A DNA stretch of 64,000 nt, from positions 7,879,001 through 7,943,000 of the forward strand of contig OZ024718.1 in the NCBI GenBank assembly GCA_964016875.1. The letters are read 5' to 3'. The notes below the pieces were generated by a model. That model did no database searches. It saw only the letters and a program-made list of their open reading frames with translations, and had not been told where the DNA came from. This document shows positions 1 through 11,270 of this stretch, piece after piece. The translations under genes and the position numbers were made by a program. Each line of letters opens with the position of its first letter. The stretch's first letter is position 1. Source of the DNA: Fallopia convolvulus (taxonomy: Eukaryota; Streptophyta; Magnoliopsida; Caryophyllales; Polygonaceae).

Positions 1-356
1 CTTCCCTTCAATTCATAGTATTCCCCTACTTAATTTATTTAAAATTAAGCTTCATCTTTTTGGTATTCTTTTCTTCTTCTACACTTCAATCCATCCTACA
101 TACACAAATCTATAGTTTAGTTATACTTATATGTATCCTTTCCACCGGCCACTACTATAAGATTTTGTCCAATGCTTCTACTTGTGTTTGTACACATATC
201 ATATACTTTGTAACAGAGTAACTAATTTGAATCATCTGTATCACTTTTCTTTTGAAAGAAATGGAGATGAGATCCTTATGTTATTGATCAAAATTAACGT
301 AAGCAACTTAAGAAACTAACACAACTTAATTTAGCATTGCCTAGCTATTACATAAA
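1..356. other. 3' flank of the pectate lyase gene
   Basis: AT-rich DNA just downstream of the minus-strand pectate lyase stop codon. It probably holds that gene's 3' UTR and terminator. I see no separate gene in it. Confidence 0.4.
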
Positions 357-1892
357 CTAACAGGCTACATGGAGAGAGCATTTCAAGGGCCCTGAATCTA
401 GAGTTAGAAGGGGAGCTAATGATCCATCTACTACTTGAAACGATTGTGGTAATGTGTAATTTGGTTTGTTGATGCTTTGGGTACCAGACGCCACAAAATA
501 AGCCTTGTTAAGAAACACATCCATGAAGCTTTTCCATTCCCAACCTCTCCATTGTGTAGGATGATCCTCGGGTTCCCTCCACGTCACTTCCTTCTTCTCA
601 TTTGAAGCCACAAAGTAGTTCCCTTGGCTTAGTATGGTAGGATCCGAGCTTCCTCCTATGGCGTATTTCCCCCATCCTTCGTACTTGTTGTTTACAACAT
701 GTGCATATCCAAACCTCACCCTATAATAACCACACATGCATGATTAGTACTTTACATAAGTGAGTATTTTGTGTATTCTCTGATAACTTTAAACATAGGT
801 TTCAATTTCGAGTCCTGAAAATTGAGTAACTTTAAAACATGTGAGGCCTTCTTACATGGGCTCATCCAATACGAAACAAGCAGTCATTAGTTTAGACTAG
901 AGGACACATTCTTTGGTAATGTATTTGTACCTTGGCATCCTTTGGACTAAGCCCGGACCAAAGTGGTTATAAGCTATTGTAACCCTCATCATCTTGTCTG
1001 CTGTGTTTTGGTCACTATGCCCTAATAGCATCACCTAAATCAAGTACAAAAATGCATTTGGTCAAGTTTACACGCATTCAAAAAAAGTATACTAACGACA
1101 TAATTTCCCTATAAATTAATTTCCTCAGACATCAATTTCATGATCAACACCCAAGGATATGTAAAGAAGCGCGCTTACCTTGTCATGATTGGTAAAATAG
1201 CTATTCGAAATCGTGACATTGGTAGAAGCATGAGTTACATCAACAAGCCCATCATTGGCACTAGTGAAGTAGCAATGATCAATCCAAACATGGCTCGAGT
1301 TTTCAACCGCGATTGCATCCCCATCTTGACCGCCCTCTTCCTCAGGCTTGTGGAAAGCCCTCTTTGTCACTGCCCCAGACTTCGAAGGCTTGCATCCTTT
1401 GAAGCTAATTCCATGTATAATAACATGTTGCACATCAACCACCCTTATACACGGACCGTTGGCAATCTCCACCATGGCTCCTCTCCCATCAATTGTCTTG
1501 TGACTTGTCACAAAAAGTTGATTTTCTAGTGTAATCACCATGTCCTTCTTGAATGTGATCCAAACTGGGCTGTCGAGGATCACCCCGTAGCGGAGGGTTC
1601 CAGGCTTTGGGTGGATCGGGTCGTCTGATGGGTCTACAACAGTGTATAGGGTACCTGATTTGCCTCCTAGGGCATCCTGACCGAAGCCCTTGGCACAGTC
1701 TGCTAGGGCGAAGCGGTTGGATCCCCAATTCGGGTCGGGTCTCCAACAAGCGTCTATGGAGTTCATAGAGTTGCTTGGAGGGATTTGGGGTTGAGGAGCT
1801 AGGTCGTAGTCAAAATTGTGGAAATGGGAATAGGCTGGTGTCCATAATGTTGTAAGTGCTATGAGAAAGTTTGCAAGGATTGGTAAGGTCAT
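357..1892 (-). CDS. Pectate lyase (polysaccharide lyase family 1), secreted
   Basis: Cleaves de-esterified pectin in the cell wall by calcium-dependent beta-elimination. The three exons are 1179-1892, 931-1034 and 357-720. They join in phase at GT-AG junctions and give 393 aa, a usual length for the plant family. The start is the only ATG that precedes a hydrophobic signal peptide (residues 1-22). Visible family motifs are the DGDAIAVEN calcium-site segment (190-198), WIDHC (203-207), DGLVD (214-218), HDKVMLLGHSD across the first splice junction (236-246), and RMPRVRFG (270-277). The last matches the RxPxxRxG signature, so the catalytic arginine would be R275. The usual plant form is RMPRCRHG; here Cys is Val and His is Phe, which is unusual. 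The product is expected outside the cell. Tissue of expression cannot be told from the sequence. Confidence 0.93.
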
Positions 1893-2743
1893 GGTGTTGG
1901 AAATGTAGGAGGTATATTAAGCTCAAGAATTAGGATAATTGAAGAGGATTTGATGTTGTTTTTAGGGGAGGAATTGTCCTAATTTGTACTCATCCATAGT
2001 ATTATGCTTGGTACGTAACTCCTAGCTAGTAGAATTCATTATGATATAATGCAAGGAGTGTTGCATGTTTGACCTATATGATAATTAATTTGAAATTATA
2101 AAGGAGGTTTTTCCTCTTCCATTAGAGTTCTTAATTATAACTTTGCATATATTAATTGATATTTAGAAATAGGTAGGCCAGTTGGAGCCTTGGTTGTTCA
2201 TTTGAGATATAACGGTACGTTTAAGTAATTTAGTTGACTAAACAAGTAAGCAACTAAGCAAGAAGTGAAAATGTGCAATTTAAGTCTCTTAAAACAATTT
2301 ATGTCATCATATATTGATCAGAGATAGAAGTTTCGTTTTTTTTTTGGTCAAAATAAATTTAGACCATGAAAAACATACAAGAACTAATTAAGCACTTGCC
2401 CTGATGACATGCTTATAATTAAATTGATCGGGCCTTGCATCTATGGACATATTATAATATGCTTTTAGTTATATATTTTTGGGAGAATTATAGGTTTTCC
2501 ATTTTGACAAACAAAAATGAAAGAAAACTGAGATTGAATTGAAGCTCACAAGAACAGAAACTCTCGATTGAATATGGAACTTCAAGAATTCCAGAAGATA
2601 GAAACTTCAGGAATAAGCATTCTAACATAATTACATGAGTTAGTTAGCTCGTACGAGCTTACACTCTATTTATAGTGGATTGACATGTTGAACCGGTTTA
2701 CACTCAACTATTATCCGGTATCCGGTTACAAGACTAAGCTTTA
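1893..2743. promoter_or_regulatory. Upstream region of the pectate lyase gene
   Basis: This AT-rich stretch lies upstream of the minus-strand pectate lyase start and ends at a solo LTR. It presumably carries the promoter and 5' UTR. I cannot assign a specific TATA box, and I see no gene in it. Confidence 0.35.
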
Positions 2744-3785
2744 TGTTGGATCGTAAATGAGTTAGCAAGAGCTTGGGAACTGGCTGTTAAGCTGTTCCCA
2801 ATGCAGCGGAAGAAATAATCGCAAGTAGTTAAGACACTGAAGAAACACAGTTCCTTATAGAGGAACCCCACTACAACCAACTAGTTGTATGGGTAAACCT
2901 CTACCTCCGCTTGGAGGATTTTGAATGAATTACTTATATTATTGATTTGTTCCTTAGTTACAAACAACCAGATTCAAACTTCTCTGTTCCTACGAGTTCT
3001 ACCTAACTCTAGCAACACTAATGAATCTTCTCAACTGAGTTCCTAAGCGAACAACAATCTCTAAATAAGTAATTCAAACCTTACACCAAATCGCAGTTCC
3101 CTTGCTCCTGGGAACTCGGCTTCACCGTCGTCGAGATCAGACACTCGCCGCCAGGACTTCTCTTCTTCTTTTCTCTTTCTTCTGTTGTGGGTATTTGTGG
3201 GTTCTAGGAGAAGTACTCAATCCGAGCACTATTCATTTGGCTTTATACTCGAGTGAACTTGGGCTTCAATTGCATCTTTCATTTGTGTCGGAAATGCCCT
3301 TTGCTTGATGCCCAAGTTGTACTTTCTTCACATGTGACTTCGATTTGAACTAGGTCAACTTCTTGAGATGATCGGACCGTTGGATCAATCGTGACAGTCT
3401 GCTCCTCAGACTGTGCCTTCATCCTGTCCAAGACAGGATCCCGTGATATGCGCTGATCGGTCCTTGTCTTCACATGTGGGTTCCCATATCGTGGGAACTG
3501 TCCTCTGCTGAGTTCCTTTGAGAGAAGCTCTTCATTGTATAAGCCTGTGTTCTCTGGGCATTCCTGGGAGTTCTCATTTCATGGGAACCTTCCTCTTCAG
3601 AGTTCCCTTGATGGGAACTCTTCACTGTGTGCTCATTCATGGAAGTTCTTTGCTAAACCTGTGTTCCTTAGAAATACTTGATCAAAGCACATTAGTTCCC
3701 TTATAGCGTTTGTCATTACCAAAACTCGGAGAACTGTATCGTTGATCCGATGTTTAGAACCAGAGGTCCCAACATCGTTCCAACA
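2744..3785 (-). mobile_element. Solo LTR of an LTR retrotransposon (1042 bp)
   Basis: The segment begins TGTTGGATCG and ends CGTTCCAACA, giving the inverted TGTTGG/CCAACA ends of an LTR. It is flanked on both sides by the same 5-bp sequence CTTTA (2739-2743 and 3786-3790), the expected target duplication. No internal gag-pol region is present, so it is a solo LTR left by recombination between two LTRs. The ends and length of about 1 kb suit a Copia-type element, but the lineage is not certain. Strand is a guess. The small ORFs inside it have no protein character. Confidence 0.8.
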
Positions 3786-3802
3786 CTTTATTAACTATAT
3801 TA

Positions 3803-5411
3803 AATGAGTCCGGTTCAGGTGCGAATGGGCGCCTAGATGCGAAATAAGAAAGAACAGGAGTCGTTGGATCAAGAAAAATCAAAGGCGCTGATCATTTCAC
3901 TTAAAAAGGGGAAAAAACGGCACGGGCGAATTTTGTACACATGTGGAATATAGAGATATATGATGTAATATGAGAAAGAGTTCCGTGCGAATGGTCGCCT
4001 GTGTGGGAAATAAGAATAAATCTCGATCGTTCATTCCAAAAAATCAACGTCCCTAATTAAACATTCATTAAAAAATATAAAATACGGCACGGGCGAATTT
4101 TTCCCGTATTATTCACGTATTTTTCAATAAAATACGACACGGACGAATTTTTCCCGAATTTTTCGAAAAATACGTTTTTATGAGACGCGCCCAATTTGTT
4201 CATCAGAAATAGCGATTTGTTCATCAATATTCACCAATTGTTCATCAATACTAACTAATTGTGCATTGAGTTTTTGATAACATTGTTCATTGATTTCGAA
4301 CTTTTTTAATTTTTAATTTTATTTTTTAACCTTATTTATGTGTAGGAATACAATATTATGTAGTTTTTTTATGCACATATAATTAGTTTTGATATACTCA
4401 TATTTGTTCATTGATATACTCGTATTTGTTCATTGATATACCCCTATTTGTTCATTGATATACCCATGGTATACCATTATTTGTTCATTAGTATACTTCT
4501 TTTTTGTTCATTGGTATACCATTATTTGTTCATTGATATACCCTATTTGTTCATGGATATACCCTTATTTGTTCATTGATATAACCTTATTTGTTCATTA
4601 TTATACCTTTATTTGTGAACTGAAATAAACTTATGTTTTATGTGTCAAGGCTATCAACTTGTACATTTAGGCAATAAGCAATGTTGATGAACAAATATGA
4701 ACAAATTGATGAACAAATTGATGTTACTAATGAACAAATATGCACAAACCGATGAACAAATATGCCAAAACAAATTGATGAACAAATATCAACTTATTTA
4801 GCTATGAACAAATTGATGTTATTGATGAACAAATATGCATATAGCAATGAACAAATTGAGGTTACTAGTGAACAAATATGCATCTAGTAATGAACAATTA
4901 TATGAAAAAGGCAATGAACAAATATGCATAAACCAATGAACAAATTGATGTTACTAATGAACAAATATGCACAAACCGATGAACAAATATGCCAAAACCG
5001 ATGAACAAATATTTTCGTTTTTTTATGAACAAAATCACAATGTTGATGAACATATTGCATGTAATTTTGATACACATTTGTTCATTTTTTATGTACAAAC
5101 AATAGATTTTTGATGCACAAGCAATAGTTTATTTATGCACAAAATTACAGTTTTGATAAACAAAATCACAGTTTTGATGAACAAATTCACATTATTGATG
5201 AACAAATCCACAATACTGATGAACAATCTGGGCGCGCGTCCTATTTCCGTTTTTTTCAAAAATACGCGAATAATTCGCCAATAATTTGTCCGTGCCGTTT
5301 TTCCCCTTTTTAAGTGAAATGATCACCGTCTTTGATTTTTCTTGATCCAACGGCTCCTATTCTTTCTTATTTCACACCTGGATGCCCATTCGCACCTGAA
5401 CCAGACTCATT
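3803..5411. mobile_element. Long-TIR DNA element with TTTGTTCAT arrays, copy 1
   Basis: The two ends are inverted copies of about 125 bp: the left begins AATGAGTCCGGTTCAGG at 3803, and the right reads CCTGAACCAGACTCATT up to 5411. The interior has no credible ORF. Its left half is packed with TTTGTTCAT and the motif TTCATTGATATAC; its right half carries the complement ATGAACAAA, so a transcript could fold into a long imperfect hairpin. A second end-like module (GTGCGAATGGTCGCC) lies inside the left end near 3985. A shorter relative is at 13948-15363. I could not find a clear target duplication. A non-autonomous Mutator-like element is the best guess. Confidence 0.65.
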
Positions 5412-6600
5412 CCACATTTACGAATGCAAGCGAAATAGTAGAAATATACACGGAGCGGTGAAATTCTAAATATGTTTTCAAGTTAATCGGTCCTAGCTAG
5501 CTTGTTATATACTTGGGGGGTGTTGGGAGAAATGTGGATTTTCCACATCGACCAATACAAAAAAAAAAGATGGTATATAAGAGGATGTGAAACTCTAACC
5601 ATAAGTTTAAACTTTTGGACTAAAACATAGATTTCGACCTTAAAATACAGTCTAATTAATACATGCGTCTTGGCAATGGAAAAAACCGATAAACTTTAGA
5701 TAAGAGTTTAAAGAGGTATTAATTTGGCAAGTAGGAGTGACAATACTGTTAGGTTTTGGAAGGACAAGTAGGCGATGCAAACCCCATTACGAGAACATGC
5801 AATTGATAACACGTTCATTAGAGAGTCATTCAAGGTAAGTGATTTCATAAATGACGAAAAGGAATGGAAAATAAATGGCCTAAGACAAGTACTACCTCGT
5901 ACAATTGTGGAGAATCGTATCATAGCAACAGCTAAAAAAAAATATTAAGGATAGATTATACTAGGCTCCAAGTAAAATGTTTTGACTCTCAATAACCTCG
6001 ATCATTGAATTTATAACAAAAATAAAAAGAAAACAAGAGCCAAGTCTAAATCATTGATATAAAAATTAGACACGGTTAATATTTTTTTTTTTTGGCCTTC
6101 GTACATCTAATCAACGGTTAAGCCTCAAGGGTAGTACCTAGAGGTCTTCGGTTCGACTCTCATGGAGCCGTGCCCTCACCAAAAAAAGTTCAAAATTTTT
6201 TTGGAAAATGGATAACAATAATAGCGTATCATAAAGTTATAAATTTCTTGGGCATATGTATAATTATCACTTTTAATTAAAAGAAAATCAATATCAAATG
6301 ATAAGCATATATATGGAACTCAACACAATTGAATAAATTAAGTTCATTTTTATTCGATCATTATCATGAAAATTTCTCAAACATCAAAAAATCGATCCAT
6401 AATAAACATACAATAGAATCCCCGTATATAAGAGAGCAGCTGGCCGGCCATACAATTGACCTAGTACACAACCTTAACTACCCACATTACTTACCAATTT
6501 TACAATCCCAACAATGAGATACATACATATATATAATGAACAAATCAAAAACAAATGAATCAATTGAACCCAATTGATAAAACATCCGCCATGATCGAGC
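5412..6600. other. AT-rich intergenic DNA with a SINE-like remnant
   Basis: No gene is supported here. The only structure I recognise is a tRNA-derived SINE-like stretch at about 6085-6180, listed separately. The part nearest 6600 may include the 3' UTR of the STIG1-like gene. Confidence 0.4.
6085..6185 (+). mobile_element. tRNA-derived SINE-like fragment
   Basis: The stretch contains a B-box-like GGTTCGACTC preceded by CAAGGGTAGTACC, followed by a short A-run. The same CAAGGGTAGTAC core appears in inverted orientation at about 13030-13135, so the two belong to one dispersed family. This is a polymerase-III-type retroposon remnant, not a working tRNA gene. Confidence 0.45.
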
Positions 6601-7071
6601 TCACGCATAGCTACACATTCCATAGTAACAGAAACTCCCTCGTCGACACTTGTTCCCGCAACGCCCACAATGCTTCTTATCATGCAACGGATTAACGCAC
6701 GTGCCCTTACAACACACCTCCGGATACTTGCACTTGTTCCCGCACATGCCACAATTAAGCCTGTCGCTCCTCACGTCCACGCACTTCTTCTTGCAACAAT
6801 CGGGCCCCGCGCTCCCCCTCACGTGGCACACACGTGGGTACCTGTCACACGTCATCCTCCCCGCGTTCGGCCGGTACGGATTCTTCTCCGCCTTATGGCC
6901 GGCGTTCTTGTGCTTCCAATAGTTCAAGAACCGACTTTGTGATTCTTGTTTGTCATCTTCGAGATCGTGATGGTGATCGAGATGAGGTTTTGGAGCTGAG
7001 AAGCCGCTAACGGCGAGTGATGAGATGAGTAGGGGGAATAATAAGAGGATGATCTTGCTTAGGCTTTTCAT
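6601..7071 (-). CDS. STIG1-like (stigma-specific protein family) secreted cysteine-rich protein
   Basis: Single-exon gene for 156 aa. Residues 1-24 form a hydrophobic signal peptide (MKSLSKIILLLFPLLIS). A His/Asp-rich linker follows, and the C-terminal half (from about residue 75) holds 16 cysteines in the STIG1 pattern, including CGMCGNKC, VCCKGTC and CGRCGNKC. The family is secreted. Studied members from tobacco, petunia and tomato act in the stigma exudate, and the tomato one promotes pollen tube growth as a receptor-kinase ligand. Family membership is clear, but the exact role of this member is inferred. The start is the only in-frame ATG before the signal peptide. Both the length and the cysteine array look intact. 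Confidence 0.92.
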   Translation of the reverse strand: MKSLSKIILLLFPLLISSLAVSGFSAPKPHLDHHHDLEDDKQESQSRFLNYWKHKNAGHKAEKNPYRPNAGRMTCDRYPRVCHVRGSAGPDCCKKKCVDVRSDRLNCGMCGNKCKYPEVCCKGTCVNPLHDKKHCGRCGNKCRRGSFCYYGMCSYA

Positions 7072-7163
7072 GTTTGAATTTGGAGATATGGAAAATGGAA
7101 GTTAAACTTGAGTTGTAATGGAAGAATGAGATTTGAATGAATGGAAAGAGAGGGGGTGAGGTT

Positions 7164-7174
7164 ATGTATATATA
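7164..7174 (-). promoter_or_regulatory. Probable TATA box of the STIG1-like gene
   Basis: The minus strand reads TATATATACAT about 95-105 bp upstream of the start codon. This places transcription initiation around 7130-7140 with a short 5' UTR. It is a motif match only. Confidence 0.5.
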
Positions 7175-7200
7175 GTTGTGCATGGTAGTGGGGCATGCAA

Positions 7201-8735
7201 CTTGCAAGTGTACGTAATTTTTTTACAATTTGAAGTGATCATTAGTGGAGATGGAGCTGTCCAAATTTCGTTATTCAACACGCCTCCATGTGCGCTTTTC
7301 ATGTTAATAAGCCTAAGTTAGGTATGTGATCGGAATTGAACTATTTCAAGTACGAAAACGAAATGAAAAGTAGGAAAAATGCAGTCTAAGACGTTGGCTT
7401 TCTAAGTTTGTAAGTCAAACTATGTACTATTTTATTCAAGTCAAATTCGCTCCTAACTATTTTTGATTTTATAAAGTTTGGCATAAGTCAAAACTTTGAT
7501 CGTTGTGTTTATGTATTGTATTGCTATTTGACTCTTGAACTTTTAATGTCCATATCAAATCCAATCTTATCGGGTACGTATCAAAATCCAATCCACCAAA
7601 AAAAAAAGCAACCCTTCTATTAGCCCTCGTTTAGTTTAATTGTTATTTTTCATAGAGGAAGTAATTTTTTAGGAATTTCTACTTCTTTCACCTTTCAAGA
7701 ATTATACCTACTAGCGTAATATCCGTGTCAGGTGCGGATCTTGTTAAATTATTTTTATTTTATATCGAGAATACATCATTTTACATATTAATTTCATTTC
7801 GAGAATTGAATGTCTCATTTTATATATTATTTTTATTTCGCAAATGCGTCATTTTATATATTGATTTTATGTATGCTCATCTAAAATATTTCGTAAATGT
7901 GTATTGATTTAGTTAATTCTATTTCTTGGATTAGCACCACGTGATTAAAATATTTCCCTACCTAGTTCTTTTTACCTTGGTTCCGTTACAACCCCATAAA
8001 AGACCTATTGATTTATATCATGTATTTAGTTTTTTGTGGTGGAGATTTAGGACGATGATGCAAGCTTATGGTAGTTTAGCTTTCAAGTTTGAGATGAGCG
8101 GAACACTTACCCCTAAACACATGAGAGAGAGTGATTCTTATATTTTCCAAGTGAAGTCTAAAGTGGATAGCTTGTTAGTCTCTTTAATGGTTATTTGTTT
8201 GCTTTGATGATGTATTGATGGTATCTAAAACATTCATTGAATTGCTTGATTTTATGACGGGATGAGAGTTGAGACACCTTTGATTTTCCTGTGGAATTTG
8301 ATACTAGAGCTTGCTTGAGGACAAACAAAGTTTAAGCTTGGGGGAATTTGATAACGCCTAATTTAGTCATATTTTAGGAGTCTAGTTGCATATTAATTTA
8401 GGTCATTTCATACATATTTTATATTTTATTTTGCATTCGAAATCTACGCTCGTACTTTGATATTTTTCAGGTATTTATGGAGTTTTTTTTCTAAAGAAGT
8501 CTACACCGCTAATTAAGTCTAATTGGATCTTGTTGACATGGGTAATACCTCAATCCCTTATAAATTATTGAGGTGTTACCGCTTTAAATCGGGTATGTTA
8601 ATATATGCATTGTCCAACTGATTCTCATTGGGTATGTATCATGTGATACTTAAAAGGCACATTATCTTATTGTTTGTATCTACAAGTGCCTTCTGATTTC
8701 TCCCTGACCACATTTACTAGATTGGGTTAGGTTTT
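7201..8735 (+). mobile_element. Gypsy-type retrotransposon 3' end and start of an LTR, decayed
   Basis: Around 8290-8360 the sequence reads GAGGACAAACAAAG and then AAGCTTGGGGGAATTTGATAA. This is characteristic of the end of the coding region and polypurine tract of plant Athila/Tat-type gypsy elements. The following 8350-8490 resembles the complement of 61310-61420, with the shared core ATTTTAGGAGTCTAGTTGC, so it is LTR sequence of the same family. The upstream ORF at 7941-8207 (88 aa) has no recognisable domain. No intact gene is present. Confidence 0.5.
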
Positions 8736-9130
8736 TTTTTTTTGATAAGGTAAGAATTCGGATACCAAACAGACTTGGTAATCCGAGAGGCCGTTAGAAA
8801 ACGGCAGCCGTGAACGGCTAAGAAAGTCAAAGCATGCAGGAAAAGCTATAAAAAGTACAAGATTCCGCAAAATAAGAACTAAGAAGAGTTTGGAATCGGG
8901 GTGAGTAAAGCACTATAAAATAGCGCCGCATGCAACATGTCGACCCCTTTTGGGCGTGCGAAATGGACATCTAACGTTCCCTCCACCGAGATGAAGGATC
9001 TTCAGAAGCTCCAGAGCACCAAGCGACTTTGCCCAATACAACTCGGTCCAATGCCAAACTCAGCTCCAATTCCTCGGAAAGAGTACTTAAATTAAGCTCC
9101 AGCAAACCTGCAACAAAAGAAACCAAACAT
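8736..9130 (-). mobile_element. Non-LTR (LINE-type) 3' end, minus strand
   Basis: A T-run followed by GATAAGG is the complement of a CCTTATC-polyA LINE tail. The following sequence is weakly similar to 62640-63070, which has the same layout, including shared segments such as GAGAGGCCG and GATCTTCAG. No reverse transcriptase ORF remains. Confidence 0.45.
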
Positions 9131-10436
9131 GCCTTGCCTAGCAAGGACTTAATTTATTTAAATATAGATATAAATATATAAATAAAAAAGACTTGCGGCC
9201 CAAGCACAAAGATTTTCTCAAAAAAATCAAAACCTCCTACTCTTACTAAACAAGATCAGCAGAAGCCAACATTGGAATTTCTTTAATTTTTTCCTTCTTT
9301 ATTATTTCCAACTTGCTGCCCAAGCATAAGGATTTTCAAGTTTTTTTTCCTCACGCAGGGAACTCGAGAATGGTGTACAAACCCGTCTAAGACGGAAAGC
9401 CGAGCAATCAAGTCGACGAATCCAACGACAGTTTCCAATGAACTTTTGTTTCGCCTCTATCCTTCTTAGAGCCTAAAGGAAGGGGCAACCTCATAAGACA
9501 TCTTACACCCCAAAGGGCCAGCCTCAACAGGCTTCTAAGAAGCACTACCAATGAAGGTCTCCTCGACCATGGTAGGCTGATTTCTGAGCTGACCATGTGA
9601 TAACACAATCTCGGTTTGTTCTTTAGAAAATTGGTCATACACCATACTTTCTTTAACGATTTCTTAGTTTTATTCATTTGAGCATTTGTTTCTTCATAGA
9701 GATGCCTAACAGATAGGCACTTCAATAGTTCAAAATATACAAAACATACCCACATATAAGGATAAACAAAGGCAATTTAGTCTTATCAAGGATATGAGAG
9801 ATTAGAAACAACCTAGAAGATATCAGATTTCTTTGTCCATTCTTCCTTCTCCAAAGAACATCAAGAGATTCCTCCTAGCGGCCTTCTGCCTGCCTCCACA
9901 TCCAGGAAACCCACGCCGCTTGAAGACTCGCTGCTGCCCCAACCTCCCTTACGAAGACTCGCTTCTTTGGGCTAGGTTGTTGATATTGATGATTATCGTT
10001 CTCAGTTTGGGTTTGCCATTTATTTTGGTAGTAATTTTATTAATTGAACATTCCATAAGCAAAAAGGTGATTGCTAGTTCAAGCACTAAATATTATGGGA
10101 GAAGATAACATCAATTTTCTGTTTATTTATTATTTCCCTTCTATCTTCTTATTATTCTTTCTATCGATCTTAGGCTCCAAATGCCTCCAAGTTATCTTGA
10201 GTATCAAGCTTATGTACTCTCTGCATCTCTTAACGCAGATTACCTTCTAAACACTTACGTATTCTTACATTTAGAAAATAAAATTCCATATGAAAATTTA
10301 TAAACCCTTAAAAATTAAATAAACTAAACCGATACATTTTGACAAGCCTCAATGACCACAGTATCACTCACACAAGTCAAATTCATAAACGTGTTTATTA
10401 TTTATTCCAAATTTATTTAACTAGATATATAGATTT
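9131..10436. other. Intergenic DNA without a supported gene
   Basis: There is an imperfect repeat of CCCAAGCA with a following GATTTT near 9195-9215 and again near 9320. ORFs at 9408-9755 (minus) and 9833-10108 (plus) show no domain or codon pattern I can support. The latter has a hydrophobic stretch but no context. Confidence 0.4.
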
Positions 10437-10438
10437 AC

Positions 10439-11113
10439 AAAGTCATCATCTACGAATTTTTTTAAAAAAAGTGATGGTTCAATAGGGCCTGAACGCCTAG
10501 GCACTCGGGTAATTCGGATGGCACTATCCCATTATCCTTCCACTGACAAGAGCGAAAATTAGTCGTCGCTCTGTGAGACCAGCTTCACGCGGTCCTCTCT
10601 ACTTTAGGAACCGAGTCACCCGAGCCTTCGCTCAAGAAAACCGGTTCAGCAAAGTCACCATCTACGATTTTTTTTTAAAAATGATGGTCCGATAGGGCCT
10701 GAACGCCTAGGCACTAATGGATTCAGGTGGCACCAGCCCGTTATCCTAACACTGACAAGAGCGGGAACGCCTAGGCACTCGGGTAATTCGGGTGGCACTA
10801 TCCCATTATCCTTCCACTGACAAGAGCGAAAATTAGTCGTCGCTCTGTGAGACCAGCTTCACGCAATCCTCTCTACTTTAGGAACCGAGTCACCCGAGCA
10901 GCTCAAGAAAACCGGTTCAGCAAAGTCACCATCTACGATTTTTTTTTTTAAAATGATGGTCTAATAGGGCCTGAACGCCTAGGCACTAATGGATTCAGGT
11001 GACACCAGCCCGTTAATCCTTCCACTGACAATAGCGGGAAGTAGTCGTTAACCATCCCCTCACGCGGTCCACTCCGCTTTAGGAGTCACCCGAGGCTCAA
11101 GAAACCTGGTTCA
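10439..11113. repeat. Tandem repeat, about three units of 210-270 bp
   Basis: The units start with AAAGTCA followed by CATCTACGA at 10439, 10651 and 10922. Each contains GGGCCTGAACGCCTAGGC and the phrase CACTGACAA, and ends near CTCAAGAAA. The second unit carries an extra internal duplication of the GAACGCCTAGGCACT segment, which explains its greater length. No ORF is associated. Confidence 0.75.
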
Positions 11114-11270
11114 AACTCCCTACTTGGAGAGGGCAGGCTAGCAGCTGCCACCATGAACCCGGCCAAGTTCAGTCCAAGGCCCCGTCCCATCACCTTAATG
11201 TCCCCACTTGGGTTACAAGCCCACACTACCGAGCTCGACGTTCAGACATCGCAATTCGTGCATATATAAA

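Noticed and set aside
1140..1529. 129-aa plus-strand ORF
   Set aside because: Antisense shadow of pectate lyase exon 1, which has clear family motifs on the minus strand.
4884..5098. Overlapping ORFs rich in FVHRF and ICSLV
   Set aside because: Translations of the ATGAACAAA repeat array; they appear again in copy 2 and follow the repeat, not a protein.
4380..5230. Possible CRISPR-like array
   Set aside because: The spacing of the short motif is irregular, the spacers are themselves repetitive, and the DNA is plant nuclear.
3803..5411. 9-bp target duplication around copy 1
   Set aside because: Flanks ACTATATTA-like and CCACATTTA-like match too poorly to call.
6650..6942. Two plus-strand ORFs of 90 aa
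   Set aside because: They overlap the STIG1-like gene on the opposite strand and have no domain.
9833..10108. 91-aa ORF with a hydrophobic segment
   Set aside because: No homology that I recognise, no splice or promoter context, and it lies in transposon-rich DNA.
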